Shown in pieces: positions 9,446 to 18,062 of a stretch of DNA of 64,000 bases (position 1 is its first letter; the number at the start of each line of letters is the position of its first letter). This stretch comes from Beijerinckiaceae bacterium (GTDB taxonomy: Bacteria > Pseudomonadota > Alphaproteobacteria > Rhizobiales > Beijerinckiaceae): assembly GCA_027531565.1 (NCBI GenBank), contig JAPZSB010000002.1, forward strand, positions 620,001-684,000. The letters are read 5' to 3'. A program made the position numbers and the translations under genes. A model generated the notes under the pieces. It made no database searches, was not told the DNA's origin, and saw only the letters and a list, made by a program, of their open reading frames with translations.

Positions 9446-10063
9446 TCAGTAGATCGTGCGCTCCATCCGGGCCGGGTATTCCGCCTCGTAGGTCTCGGCA
9501 TCGAAGGCAGGGTCGATCGCCCGCATCATCTCGCCGGTCGAGGGCAGGGCCGAGCGCGGGATCTGCGCCTCCGGGTTCCAGAGCCGCGAGCGGACCAGCG
9601 CCTTGGGACATTGCGGATAGATCGACTCGACGGTGACGGCGATCACCGTCGTCGCCGGGTTGCCGCGCATGGCGAAGCTGGCACAGAGTTCGGGGTCGGC
9701 CGAGATCCGGGCGCGGCCATTGACGCGCATCGTGTTGCCGATGCCGGGGATCATGAAGAGCAGCGCGATGCGCGGGTCGCGCACGAGGTTGCGCAGCGTG
9801 TCGACGCGGTTATTGCCGCGCCGGTCCGGGATCAGCAGGGTCTTCTCGTCGAGGATGCGGACGAAGCCGGCCGGGTCTCCGCGCGGCGAGCAATCCAGCC
9901 CTTCCGGGCCGGCGGTCGAGATCACCACGAAAGGCGCGGCCTCGATGAAGCGGGCATATTCGGGGATGATCCGGTCGATCTCCTTGAGGATCGCGGTCGG
10001 GTTGACCGGCGAGTAGAGCGCGTCCAGCTCGGCGAGGGTCGTCACGTCGTGGCTGGCGCTCAT
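9446..10063 (-). CDS. pyridoxamine 5'-phosphate oxidase family flavoprotein
   Basis: This 205-residue protein has a split-barrel flavin-binding fold of the PNPOx-like type. Support comes from the segments FVVISTAGPEGLDCSPRG and LLIPDRRGNNRVDTLRNL, followed by ALLFMIPGIGNTMRVNGRA, which match the FMN-binding strands of the MSMEG_1061-like subgroup. Such proteins usually bind FMN or F420 and reduce small substrates; it is probably not the vitamin B6 biosynthetic PdxH. It starts 13 bases after the prs stop on the same strand, so the two are probably cotranscribed. Confidence 0.8.
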   Translation of the reverse strand: MSASHDVTTLAELDALYSPVNPTAILKEIDRIIPEYARFIEAAPFVVISTAGPEGLDCSPRGDPAGFVRILDEKTLLIPDRRGNNRVDTLRNLVRDPRIALLFMIPGIGNTMRVNGRARISADPELCASFAMRGNPATTVIAVTVESIYPQCPKALVRSRLWNPEAQIPRSALPSTGEMMRAIDPAFDAETYEAEYPARMERTIY

Positions 10064-10076
10064 GCGGCCTCCGGGA

Positions 10077-11018
10077 TCAGTCGAACAGGCTGGATACGCT
10101 TTCTTCACCCGCCGTCCGCTTGATCGCCTCGCCCAGCAGCGTGGCCACGGAAATGACGCGGATATTCTTCGCAACCCGCACCGCTTCGGTGGGCTGGATC
10201 GAATCGGTCAGGACCAGTTCCTTCAGCTTCGAGGCGGTGATGCGGGCCACGGCGCCGCCCGAGAGCACGCCATGGGTGATGTAGGCCGAGACATCGCGCG
10301 CGCCGTTGGCCAGCAGGGCCTCGGCGGCGTTGCAGAGCGTGCCGCCCGAATCGACGATGTCATCGACGAGAATGCAGGAATAGCCCTCGACCTCGCCGAT
10401 GATGTTCATGACTTCCGATTCGCCGGCCCGCGGGCGGCGCTTGTCGACGATGGCGAGCGGGGCATTGATGCGGTTGGCGAGCGCGCGGGCGCGCACCACG
10501 CCGCCGACATCCGGCGAGACCACCATCACCTTCCCGGCCTCGAAGCGGGACTTGATGTCCTGCACCATGACCGGGGCGCCGAAGAGATTGTCCACCGGCA
10601 CGTCGAAAAAGCCCTGGATCTGGGCGGCATGGAGGTCGAGCGTCAGCACGCGGTCGGCGCCGGCTTCGGTCATCAGGTTGGCGACCAGCTTGGCCGAGAT
10701 CGGCGTGCGCGGTGCCGATTTCCGGTCCTGCCGGGCATAGCCGAAATAGGGCACGACCGCCGTGATGCGCTTGGCCGAGGAGCGGCGCAGCGCATCGGTG
10801 ATGATCAGCAGTTCCATCAGGTGGTCGTTGGTGGGGAAGGATGTCGACTGGATGACAAAGACATCCTCGCCACGTACATTCTCCTGGATCTCGACGAAGA
10901 TCTCCATGTCGGCAAAGCGCCGGACCTGGCACTTGGCCAGAGGCTGCTGGAGATAGGCGCCGATGGCTTCGGCGAGCGGCCGGTTCGAATTGCCCGCGAC
11001 GAGCTTGATCCTGTCCAT
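10077..11018 (-). CDS. prs: ribose-phosphate pyrophosphokinase
   Basis: This 313-residue enzyme makes PRPP from ribose 5-phosphate and ATP. The start [20 protein letters not shown] at 11018 matches the family; longer in-frame starts do not. The catalytic flexible loop region [12 protein letters not shown], the pyrophosphate-binding [11 protein letters not shown] and the PRPP loop [13 protein letters not shown] are all intact, and the length equals typical bacterial Prs. PRPP feeds Apt, encoded 6 kb to the left. It probably leads a transcript that continues into the PNPOx-like gene. Confidence 0.97.
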   Translation of the reverse strand: MDRIKLVAGNSNRPLAEAIGAYLQQPLAKCQVRRFADMEIFVEIQENVRGEDVFVIQSTSFPTNDHLMELLIITDALRRSSAKRITAVVPYFGYARQDRKSAPRTPISAKLVANLMTEAGADRVLTLDLHAAQIQGFFDVPVDNLFGAPVMVQDIKSRFEAGKVMVVSPDVGGVVRARALANRINAPLAIVDKRRPRAGESEVMNIIGEVEGYSCILVDDIVDSGGTLCNAAEALLANGARDVSAYITHGVLSGGAVARITASKLKELVLTDSIQPTEAVRVAKNIRVISVATLLGEAIKRTAGEESVSSLFD

Positions 11019-11183
11019 GATCTCGATTCCCGCTTGTGCCAAGCCGGTGGCCCCGCGCCCCCGAGGCAGGCCAGCCGGAAGCACGCTGGTAGCGCGCGAC
11101 GCCGCGCGTTTCAACATGACAGGCCTGTTACAGTACGGGAGAACCCGGCGGCGTGGCCAAAAATCAACGCCGGCGGATGCCGC

Positions 11184-11696
11184 TCACTCGGATTCGGTGG
11201 TGGCGGCCGCGGCGGCGGCCGTGTTGCCGGCCGATTGCCGGGCGAGGTCATCGAGGCTCATCTGCGCGATCTGCCGCATGGCCGTCTCGTCGAGCGAGGC
11301 CCAGGGCGTGCCGGTTGCCGTGCCGAGCGCCGCCGCGCCGCGGACGCGGTTCGACCGGGTCTGGCCATTTTCCGAGGTGTCGAGCACCCAGGAGAAGCCG
11401 GCCTTGCCATCCGCCGCCTGATAGGCGTCGAGATAGGTCTTCACGCGAAGCGCATTGCCGGGCGTGGCCGGGCTGACCACCTCGAAGCCGCGCTTGCGGG
11501 CCTCCTGCGCGAGAATCGATTCGAATTTCTGCGCGAGATCCGGCGAGGGGCCCTGCACCGCGACGAAAGCAAGCGGCGTCGCCGAGCCGTTCTGCCCCGT
11601 GGCCGGCGCCATGGCGGTCATGCTCGACTGGCAGGCAGCAAGGCCGAGAGGCAGCAAGGCCACAAGCAGTGCCCGCATGATCCAGCGTCGCGCCAT
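11184..11696 (-). CDS. predicted outer- or inner-membrane lipoprotein of unknown function
   Basis: This 170-residue protein begins with a lipoprotein signal peptide (MARRWIMRALLVALLPLGLAACQ cut here as a 23-residue leader) whose lipobox LAAC places the acylated Cys at residue 22. The start at 11696 follows AGGGAG. The mature part is soluble: a segment near 45-110 (FVAVQGPSPDLAQKFESILA, then ARKRGFEVV) resembles the small alpha/beta fold of lipoproteins that bind periplasmic partners, and the C-terminus is an Ala-rich tail. No enzyme motif is visible. It stands alone between prs and the PAAR-like gene. I do not recognise a named family. Confidence 0.72.
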   Translation of the reverse strand: MARRWIMRALLVALLPLGLAACQSSMTAMAPATGQNGSATPLAFVAVQGPSPDLAQKFESILAQEARKRGFEVVSPATPGNALRVKTYLDAYQAADGKAGFSWVLDTSENGQTRSNRVRGAAALGTATGTPWASLDETAMRQIAQMSLDDLARQSAGNTAAAAAATTESE

Positions 11697-11787
11697 TCCC
11701 CGTTCTCCCTCATCGTTCCGTTAACGCTTTTTTAACGTCCGGATCCCGGCAGGGGAAGGGGGCCGCGCCAAGGCGGGGCAAACGTGG

Positions 11788-12114
11788 TTAAGGCGCGCGG
11801 TTCGGGCAGGGCGTGGTGGCGCTGCCGGCGGTGGCGGCGGGCCGGCCATTGATGAAGACATTCGAGGATCCGCCGACAATCACGCCGCCGCAATCGGTGC
11901 GGCTGCCCTGGATCGCTGCCGGCCGCCCGTTGATGAAGACATTCGGCGAGGTTCCGCCGGACACGCCATCGCCCTGCCGCGCGGCCGGCTGGCCGCCGAT
12001 CGTGACATTCGGCGAGCCGCCGACCGGATCCGGCGGCTCGTTCGCCGCCTGCGCAGGCAGGGCGGCGAGGGCCAGCAAGACCAGCGTGGCGGGGTGGAGA
12101 GGCAGGCGGGTCAT
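11788..12114 (-). CDS. secreted PAAR-like repeat protein
   Basis: This 108-residue protein has a clear Sec signal peptide (residues 1-24, ending PAQAA) followed by three PAAR-type units: SPNVTIGGQPAARQGD, SPNVFINGRPAAIQGS and SSNVFINGRPAATAGS, with cysteines near the ends of the second and third. PAAR proteins normally form the metal-capped tip of type VI secretion spikes and lack a signal peptide. No other T6SS gene is in the window. Its ATG overlaps the stop of the upstream M24 gene (ATGA), so it is translationally coupled to it. Function is unknown; the family resemblance is by motif. Confidence 0.75.
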   Translation of the reverse strand: MTRLPLHPATLVLLALAALPAQAANEPPDPVGGSPNVTIGGQPAARQGDGVSGGTSPNVFINGRPAAIQGSRTDCGGVIVGGSSNVFINGRPAATAGSATTPCPNRAP

Positions 12115-13262
12115 CGGATTACCAGCGAAAGATCGGGGGCGTTGATCGGCCGGGCGCCCCTCTCTTCGATGAGGTAGGTCCGACCGAGGCACATGGCGGT
12201 TTCCGAGGCGGAATCCATCAGGATCATGTGCGCGAACATGACCATTCCGGGCTCCAGCAGCCAGGGATTGTTCTCGAAGAACATCGGCCAGTCCATCCAG
12301 GAGGGCGTGAATTTAGCGCCGAGGGAATAGCCGCAGGCATTGAGCCGGTGCGCCGAGAGGCCGTGCGAATCAAGCACGCGGGCATGCGCGGCGAAGACAT
12401 CGCCGGCGATATTGCCCGGCTTCATCGCGGCCTGGCAGGCATGGAGGGCCTCCTCCGCCGCTTCATGGTAGCGCGGGTGCAGCGGTTTCGGCGTCCCGAC
12501 AAGATGCGTCCGCATGATCGCGGCATGGTAATGCCGGCTGGTGCCCGCGAATTCGAGCGTGATCTGGTCATCGGCATCGAGCCGGCGCCGGCCGGATTTG
12601 TAGCGGCAGAGCAGCGCATCGCCACCCGAGCCGATGATGAATTCATTCGCGGGATAATCGCCGCCGGCCGCAAAGACCGCGTTATGCTGGGCGGCGAGGA
12701 TGACGCCCTCGTCGGCGCCGGGGGCGAGATGATCGATTGCAGCCTTGTCTGCTGCATCAGACAAACGAGCCGCCTCAAGCACATAGGCGATTTCCTCGGC
12801 CGATTTCACGGCCCGGAGCCGGGTGAGCATGGTGGAGGCATCGACAAGGGTCGCAAAACCGTCAAACGCCGCCTCGAGCTTGCGTCCGTTCGAATGCACG
12901 AGGCCGTAGCTCTCGAATTCGGCGCCGATCCGGGCACCGGCGAGGCCGAGATCTGCGGCGAGGGCGCGGAGATCGAGCGCGGGATTGGCGGTCGCGGAAT
13001 CCTTCCAGATCCGGATGTCCGTGATCGTCGAGGTGCGCTGGGCCTGCCGGAAATCCGCCGAGCGCGTCAGCAGGGCCAAGCGGCCATCGGCCTTCAGCAC
13101 GAGGCACTGGAAGAAGCAGAAGCCGAACGTGTCATAGCCGGTCAGCCAGAACATGCTCTCCTGCTGGAACAGGAACAGGGCATCGAGATTGTCGCGCGCC
13201 ATCGCAGCAAGGGTTGCCTGTTTGCGGCGTCCGAATTCGGCGGGGGAGAAGTGCAGGGCCAT
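12111..13262 (-). CDS. M24 (creatinase/aminopeptidase P-like) family protein
   Basis: This 383-residue protein has the two-domain layout of creatinases and aminopeptidase P: an N-terminal domain (about 1-145) and a pita-bread domain (about 150-383). The five metal ligands of true M24 peptidases appear lost: the positions normally Asp, Asp and Glu are E237, A248 and H345, and the final Glu of the motif before TYLIEE is also absent. This is seen in creatinase and in the ectoine hydrolase DoeA, which open C-N bonds without metal. It is therefore more likely an amidinohydrolase/amidohydrolase than an Xaa-Pro peptidase. The substrate is unknown. Confidence 0.8.
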   Translation of the reverse strand: MALHFSPAEFGRRKQATLAAMARDNLDALFLFQQESMFWLTGYDTFGFCFFQCLVLKADGRLALLTRSADFRQAQRTSTITDIRIWKDSATANPALDLRALAADLGLAGARIGAEFESYGLVHSNGRKLEAAFDGFATLVDASTMLTRLRAVKSAEEIAYVLEAARLSDAADKAAIDHLAPGADEGVILAAQHNAVFAAGGDYPANEFIIGSGGDALLCRYKSGRRRLDADDQITLEFAGTSRHYHAAIMRTHLVGTPKPLHPRYHEAAEEALHACQAAMKPGNIAGDVFAAHARVLDSHGLSAHRLNACGYSLGAKFTPSWMDWPMFFENNPWLLEPGMVMFAHMILMDSASETAMCLGRTYLIEERGARPINAPDLSLVIR

Positions 13263-13330
13263 CAGCCGATCCTGTGTCGTTGGGTTGGCGGCACTCTATC
13301 GGGAAGGCCAGGGCCTGCCAACGAAGCCCG

Positions 13331-13368
13331 AAAAGAAAAGCCCCGCTTCCAGCGGCAGGAAGCGGGGC
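13331..13368 (-). terminator. intrinsic terminator after the first 93-residue paralogue
   Basis: On the minus strand, 60 bases past the stop of the gene at 13428-13709, the sequence forms a 10-base stem (CCCCGCTTCC with GGAAGCGGGG, loop of 7) followed by CTTTTCTTTT. This is a good Rho-independent terminator for the small secreted protein gene and lies just before the M24 gene. Confidence 0.82.
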
Positions 13369-13427
13369 AGTCCAGGCGCCATCGGGATTGGCAGGGGCTG
13401 ATGGCGCCGGGGGAGAAGGGAGGGGGC

Positions 13428-13709
13428 TTATTCGCAGACGGTCTTGCGGATGGTCACGAAGCGGCCGCGGTAATCGTCCCAGACGCGCTCGCGGACGCGG
13501 TAGCAATCCGGGCCGACTTCCGGCGCATGGTAGACCGGGGCGGCATGGGCGCTGTTGGCGGCGATCGCGGTGCCGATGACGGCGCCGCCGATCAGGCCGG
13601 CGGCCAGCCAGCCGTTGCGGTGGAACTTGGCTTCGGCGGCGGGGGCGAAGGCCACGGCCAGGGTGAGGGCGGCGGCGGTGGCGGCGAGGGTCTTCTTGAT
13701 CGAGGTCAT
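13428..13709 (-). CDS. small exported protein, paralogue 1 of a tandem pair
   Basis: This 93-residue protein starts MTSIKKTLAATAAALTLAVA and has a Sec signal peptide cleaved after about residue 27 (AEA). The mature part contains a glycine/alanine hydrophobic stretch (GWLAAGLIGGAVIGTAIAA) and a conserved C-terminal block with two cysteines: DCYRVRERVWDDYRGRF then TIRKTVCE. It closely matches the protein of the next gene, with the same length, signal peptide and C-terminal block, so the two arose by tandem duplication. Each has its own terminator. The short glycine-zipper-like stretch hints at membrane association. No function is known to me. Confidence 0.75.
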   Translation of the reverse strand: MTSIKKTLAATAAALTLAVAFAPAAEAKFHRNGWLAAGLIGGAVIGTAIAANSAHAAPVYHAPEVGPDCYRVRERVWDDYRGRFVTIRKTVCE

Positions 13710-13987
13710 GGTCGGTCTCCGGGGGGTATCTGGGGGTCAGGGGCAGGCGGTTCGGGTTTCGGTCTTTCGGGGCGGCGGGGCTTTCGTCTCGTCGTTGAAA
13801 GGACCCTAGACCGCCCCCTCCCGGTCTGCGGTGCGTTTGCGCACAGGAGGAAACGGGACCGGAACCCTGTCGTTGCGCGGCGTGTGACCCCGCGAGCCTC
13901 TCCGTCGTTCCGGCGCGGCCGGCTCCGGCGCGCCGCCTTGGCGTTCCCGGCAAGGGACGGCCCGCGCGATGCCATCGGCGCCAACGG

Positions 13988-14016
13988 AAAACCCCGCCTC
14001 GGGGGGAGGCGGGGTT
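13988..14016 (-). terminator. intrinsic terminator after the second 93-residue paralogue
   Basis: On the minus strand, 42 bases past the stop of the gene at 14058-14339, an 11-base stem (AACCCCGCCTC with GAGGCGGGGTT) closes a 5-base loop and runs into TTTT. The remainder of the 348-base gap between the two paralogues (13710-13987) holds no open frame or RNA I can support; it must contain the promoter of the gene at 13709. Confidence 0.82.
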
Positions 14017-14057
14017 CCGGGGGCGGGGTGAGGGGGCAGGTTCAGGCGGGGGCGGGC

Positions 14058-14339
14058 TCAGTTGCAGACCGTCCGGCGGACCACAACGAAGCGGCCGCGG
14101 TAATCGTCCCAGACCCGTTCGCGGACGCGGTAGCAATCCGAGGCGTAGCCGCCGTGATAGTAGGCCGGGTGGCCGTAGGCGCCGCGGGCGGCGAGCGTGC
14201 CGCCGATGACGGCGCCGCCGATGAGGCCGGCGGCCAGCCAGCCGTTGCGGTGGAACCTGGCTTCGGCGGCGGGGGCGAAAGCCACCGACATGGTGAGGGC
14301 GGCGGCAGCGGCGGCGAGGGTTTTCTTGAAGGTGGTCAT
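14058..14339 (-). CDS. small exported protein, paralogue 2 of a tandem pair
   Basis: This 93-residue protein begins MTTFKKTLAAAAAALTMSVA, has a Sec signal peptide ending near residue 27 (AEA), a Gly/Ala-rich hydrophobic stretch (GWLAAGLIGGAVIGGTLAA), a short tyrosine/histidine/glycine segment (HPAYYHGGYAS) absent from its neighbour, and the shared C-terminal block CYRVRERVWDDYRGRF ending in TVCN. The start at 14339 is chosen because it gives the same signal peptide as the paralogue; the longer upstream frame is shadow sequence. Both genes share nearly identical nucleotide stretches in the 5' and 3' parts. Function unknown. Confidence 0.75.
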   Translation of the reverse strand: MTTFKKTLAAAAAALTMSVAFAPAAEARFHRNGWLAAGLIGGAVIGGTLAARGAYGHPAYYHGGYASDCYRVRERVWDDYRGRFVVVRRTVCN

Positions 14340-14566
14340 GGCAGGTCTCCTTTGGGGGCAGGGTTTGTTCGAGGTCGGGTTCGTCGGGTTCGGCAGGTGT
14401 CTCGGGCGGTCGTCTCGGTCTCCCGCCGGTTTCTGTCTCGGCGATGATGTGAAGCTAACCCGCCCCGTCCCGGCCCGCCGTGTGATGCCGCACAGGGAGA
14501 AAATCGGGCGGAAAAGCCCGTTTCCTCCCTTTGCGATCGACCCGCCAGGGCCTATCTCTCGCCGCC

Positions 14567-16603
14567 ATGAGCCCCGCCAGACCCCCTTCCACATCCGAGG
14601 ACGACGTCGCTTCCGGGAACGACTTCGCTTCCGGGAAAGACCTGCCCGATCCGATCGAGGAGACGGGCGAGGACGAGGCTGTCGAGGAGCTGGAGACCGA
14701 GCCCCTGCCGGTCATCGAGGCGACACCGCAGCGCCTGGCCAGCGGCATGGCGGTGATCCGCGCCTTCTGGGAAACGCTGCCGGGTTCGCCCGGCGTCTAC
14801 CGCATGCTCAATGCGGCCGGCGAGGTGCTCTATGTCGGCAAGGCCCGCAACCTGAAGGCGCGGGTCTCGTCCTATGCGCGCGGCGATGCGCCGAACAACC
14901 GGATCGCGCGGATGATCGCCGAGACGGCGGCGATGGAATTCATCACCACGACGACGGAGACCGAGGCGCTGCTGCTCGAGACCAATCTCATCAAGCAGCT
15001 CAAGCCGCGCTACAACGTGCTGATGCGGGACGACAAGTCGTTCCCCTACATCATGATCACCGGCGATCATGCCGCGCCGCAGATCCGCAAGCATCGCGGC
15101 GCCCGCAACCGGAAGGGGCAGTATTTCGGGCCCTTCGCCTCGGCCCAGGCGGTGAACCGCACGCTCAACGCGCTGCAGCGCGCCTTCCTGCTGCGCACCT
15201 GCGCCGATTCCTATTACGAGAACCGTTCGCGGCCCTGCCTGCTGTTCCAGATCAAGCGCTGCGCCGCGCCCTGCACGGGCGAGATCTCGCTCGAGGACTA
15301 TGCCGCGCTGGTGGGCGAGGCGAAGGCGTTCCTTTCGGGGCGCAGCGGCACGATCCGCGAGAAGCTCGGCGCCGACATGATGGCGGCTTCCGAACGGCTC
15401 GATTTCGAGGCAGCGGCCCGCTACCGCGACCGGCTTGCCGGCCTGTCCAGTGTGCAGGCCAGCCAGGATATCAACCCGGCGGGAATCGAGGAGGCGGATG
15501 TCTTCGCCATCCATGCCGAGGCCGGGCATTTCTGCATCGAGGTGTTCTTCTTCCGCACCGCGCAGAACTGGGGCAACCGCGCCTTCTTCCCGCGCGCCGA
15601 CCGGGCGCTGGAGCCAGGCGAGGTGCTCGATTCCTTCCTCGGCCAGTTCTATGACGAGCGGCCGGCGCCGCGCCTCGTGCTCCTGTCCGAGGAGGTGGAG
15701 AACCGCGTGCTGCTGGCCGAGGCGCTGGGCGAGCGGGCGGGACACAAGGTCGAGATCCTCGTGCCGAAGCGCGGCGAGAAGCGTGACGTGGTCCAGCACG
15801 CGCTGACCAATGCGCGCGAAGCTCTCGGGCGGCGCCTGAGTGAAACCGCCAGCCAGGCGCGGCTGCTGGAGGGCGTGGCGGAGGCGTTCGGACTGAAGGC
15901 GCCGCCACGGCGGATCGATGTTTTCGACAATTCCCACATCATGGGCACGAATGCCGTCGGCGCGATGATCGTTGCCGGGCAGCGCGGTTTCTCGAAGACG
16001 CATTACCGCAGCTTCAACATCCGCTCGGAGGAACTGGTCCCCGGCGATGATTACGGCATGATGCGCGAGGTGATGCAGCGGCGCTTTGCCCGGCTGCTCA
16101 AGGAAACGCCGCGACCGGAGGTCGTTGACGATCCCGAGGCCCTGCCCGCCTGGCCCGATCTCGTGCTCATCGATGGCGGCAAGGGCCAGCTCGAAGCCGT
16201 GCGCGGCGTGCTGGCCGAACTCGGGATTTCCGATGTGCCGCTGGTCGGGGTGGCCAAGGGGCCCGACCGCGATGCCGGGCGCGAGACCTTCTTCGTGCCG
16301 GGCCGCGAGCCGTTCAAGCTGCCGCCGCGGGATCCGACGCTGTATTTCATCCAGCGCCTGCGTGATGAGGCGCATCGCTTCGCCATCGGCACCCACCGGG
16401 CCAAGCGCAAGCGCGATATCACGAAGAATCCGCTCGACGAGATCCCCGGAATCGGGCCTTCGCGCAAGCGGGCGCTGCTGCTGCATTTCGGGACGGCCAA
16501 GGCCGTCAGCCGCGCCAGCTATGCCGATCTCGCCCGCGTCAACGGGATCAACGAGGCCACGGCGCGGCTCGTCTATGACTTCTTCCACGAGAAGCCCTCG
16601 TGA
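14567..16603 (+). CDS. uvrC: excinuclease ABC subunit UvrC
   Basis: This protein of up to 678 residues makes the dual incisions of nucleotide excision repair after UvrB loading. It has the GIY-YIG nuclease domain ([20 protein letters not shown], about 78-100), a UVR motif that contacts UvrB (about 265-300), the RNase H-like second nuclease (FDNSHIMG, then [10 protein letters not shown]) and C-terminal helix-hairpin-helix repeats ([18 protein letters not shown]). The start is uncertain: ATG 14567 lacks a clear ribosome site, and the first 60 residues are acidic and unconserved, so a later start such as 14747 is possible. pgsA follows 58 bases downstream. Confidence 0.96.
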   Translation: MSPARPPSTSEDDVASGNDFASGKDLPDPIEETGEDEAVEELETEPLPVIEATPQRLASGMAVIRAFWETLPGSPGVYRMLNAAGEVLYVGKARNLKARVSSYARGDAPNNRIARMIAETAAMEFITTTTETEALLLETNLIKQLKPRYNVLMRDDKSFPYIMITGDHAAPQIRKHRGARNRKGQYFGPFASAQAVNRTLNALQRAFLLRTCADSYYENRSRPCLLFQIKRCAAPCTGEISLEDYAALVGEAKAFLSGRSGTIREKLGADMMAASERLDFEAAARYRDRLAGLSSVQASQDINPAGIEEADVFAIHAEAGHFCIEVFFFRTAQNWGNRAFFPRADRALEPGEVLDSFLGQFYDERPAPRLVLLSEEVENRVLLAEALGERAGHKVEILVPKRGEKRDVVQHALTNAREALGRRLSETASQARLLEGVAEAFGLKAPPRRIDVFDNSHIMGTNAVGAMIVAGQRGFSKTHYRSFNIRSEELVPGDDYGMMREVMQRRFARLLKETPRPEVVDDPEALPAWPDLVLIDGGKGQLEAVRGVLAELGISDVPLVGVAKGPDRDAGRETFFVPGREPFKLPPRDPTLYFIQRLRDEAHRFAIGTHRAKRKRDITKNPLDEIPGIGPSRKRALLLHFGTAKAVSRASYADLARVNGINEATARLVYDFFHEKPS

Positions 16604-16661
16604 GCGTGAATTCGCGCATTGGCCGCTTGACCCGCCCGCCGCTGCATGGTGCTAAGGCGAT

Positions 16662-17303
16662 ATGAGGGAAGGCGCGTCGAACTCCTTGCGGCAATCGGGA
16701 TCCGGTCGCGGAAGACGGCTTGCCGTGTCGCTGCCGAACCTGCTCACCTATGGCCGTATCGCCGTGATCCCGATCATTGTCGGCCTGCTGTTCTGGCCGG
16801 GCGACCCGGCGATGCGCTGGTATGCCCTCGGGCTCTACGCGCTGGCCGGCATTTCCGACTATCTCGACGGCTATCTCGCCCGGGTCTACGAGCAGCAATC
16901 CTCGCTCGGCCGCATGCTCGATCCGATCGCCGACAAGCTGCTCATCGCCGCCTGCCTGCTGATGCTGGTGGCGGTTGGCTCGATCCAGTCCTGGTCGATC
17001 TGGGCGGCCATCGTCATCCTCAGCCGCGAGATCCTGGTGTCCGGCCTGCGCGAATTCCTGGCCGAGGTGAAGATCTCGGTGCCCGTTTCCAAGCTCGCCA
17101 AATGGAAGACCACGGCGCAGATCGTCTCGGTCGGGTTTTTGGTCGCCGGGCCGGCCGGCGATGCGATCCTTCCGGCGGGCTGGACGGGTCATATCGGGAT
17201 CGCGCTGCTCTGGGCCGCGGCGATCCTGACGATCGTCACCGGATATGACTACATGAAGGCCTCCATCCGCCATCTCATGGATGAAGACGGGGGCAGCGCA
17301 TGA
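16662..17303 (+). CDS. pgsA: CDP-diacylglycerol-glycerol-3-phosphate 3-phosphatidyltransferase
   Basis: This 213-residue inner-membrane enzyme makes phosphatidylglycerol phosphate, the first step to phosphatidylglycerol and cardiolipin. The CDP-alcohol phosphotransferase signature is intact: SDYLDGYLARVYEQQSSLGR followed by MLDPIADK, giving the D-D/G-x2-AR-x8-G-x3-D-x3-D pattern. Several transmembrane helices follow. A GTG at 16725 would give a 192-residue protein beginning MSLPNLLTYGRI, nearer the family norm, and has GGAAGAC upstream, so it may be the true start. The stop overlaps moaD by 4 bases. Confidence 0.95.
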   Translation: MREGASNSLRQSGSGRGRRLAVSLPNLLTYGRIAVIPIIVGLLFWPGDPAMRWYALGLYALAGISDYLDGYLARVYEQQSSLGRMLDPIADKLLIAACLLMLVAVGSIQSWSIWAAIVILSREILVSGLREFLAEVKISVPVSKLAKWKTTAQIVSVGFLVAGPAGDAILPAGWTGHIGIALLWAAAILTIVTGYDYMKASIRHLMDEDGGSA

Positions 17304-17551
17304 AGATCGTCTATTTCGCCTGGCTCCGCGAGCGCGTGGGCGTGCCGGAAGAGGTGGTCGCGCTGCCGGACGGGGTGCGCACGGTCGGCGAGGTGATCAC
17401 CCATCTTTCCGGGCTCGGCGAGAATTATGCCTATGCCTTCGAGCGGCCTTCCGTCATCCGGGCCGCGCTCGACCGCAAGCATGTGCCGCTGGATGCGCCG
17501 CTCGGCGAGGCGCGCGAGCTGGCGCTGTTCCCGCCGATGACGGGGGGCTGA
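17300..17551 (+). CDS. moaD: molybdopterin synthase small subunit MoaD
   Basis: This 83-residue ubiquitin-like protein carries sulfur as a C-terminal thiocarboxylate and donates it to precursor Z in molybdopterin synthesis. It begins MKIVYFAWLRERVG, a typical MoaD start, and ends in the required PPMTGG with a free Gly-Gly. Its ATG overlaps the pgsA stop and its own stop lies one base before moaE, so pgsA-moaD-moaE are translationally linked. The pathway supplies cofactor for molybdoenzymes such as MsrP, encoded at 52.7 kb. Confidence 0.96.
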   Translation: MKIVYFAWLRERVGVPEEVVALPDGVRTVGEVITHLSGLGENYAYAFERPSVIRAALDRKHVPLDAPLGEARELALFPPMTGG

Positions 17552-17552
17552 G

Positions 17553-18008
17553 ATGGCGCCGCTGGTCGTGCGCCTCCAGGCTGCTCCGATCGATGTCGAG
17601 GCCGAGACCCGTCTTCTGTCAGTAGGGCGTGGCGATGTCGGCGCCATTGTCACCTTCACCGGCCTCTGCCGCGACGAGAAGGGAACGCTGTCGGGGCTGG
17701 AACTCGAGCATTATCCCGGCATGGCCGAGGCCGAGATCACCCGGATTGCCGAAGAAGCGGCCGGCCGCTGGCCGCTGCTCGGGATCGTGGCGATCCATCG
17801 CCACGGGCTGGTGGCGCCGGGCGAGGTGATCGTGCTGGTGGCGGTAGCTTCGGCGCATCGGCAGGCGGCTTTTGCCGGCGCCGAATTCATCATGGATTTC
17901 CTGAAATCCCGCGCGCCCTTCTGGAAGAAGGAGCATCGATCCGATGGCGGCGAAGGCCAGTGGGTCGATGCCAAGGAAAGCGATGAGGCCGCCCTGTCCC
18001 GCTGGTGA
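17553..18008 (+). CDS. moaE: molybdopterin synthase catalytic subunit MoaE
   Basis: This 151-residue protein is the large subunit that inserts two sulfurs into cyclic pyranopterin monophosphate together with MoaD. Conserved features are VTFTGLCRDE near 33-42, LELEHYPGMAE at 49-59, the HRHG and SAHRQAAF motifs, and KSRAPFWKKE at 118-127 containing the active-site lysines. A short extra C-terminal tail ends the protein. It is the last gene of the pgsA-moaD-moaE unit and faces ilvE convergently, with an inverted repeat between. Confidence 0.96.
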   Translation: MAPLVVRLQAAPIDVEAETRLLSVGRGDVGAIVTFTGLCRDEKGTLSGLELEHYPGMAEAEITRIAEEAAGRWPLLGIVAIHRHGLVAPGEVIVLVAVASAHRQAAFAGAEFIMDFLKSRAPFWKKEHRSDGGEGQWVDAKESDEAALSRW

Positions 18009-18010
18009 AT

Positions 18011-18039
18011 TCCCGGCGGCCGCCATGTGGCCGCCGGGA
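18011..18039. terminator. inverted repeat between convergent moaE and ilvE
   Basis: An 11-base perfect stem (TCCCGGCGGCC with GGCCGCCGGGA, loop of 7) starts 2 bases after the moaE stop and ends 23 bases before the ilvE stop. It could terminate both genes, but neither strand has a real T-tract, so Rho may be needed. Confidence 0.5.
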
Positions 18040-18062
18040 TCATCATTCCGATCGGATCAATC

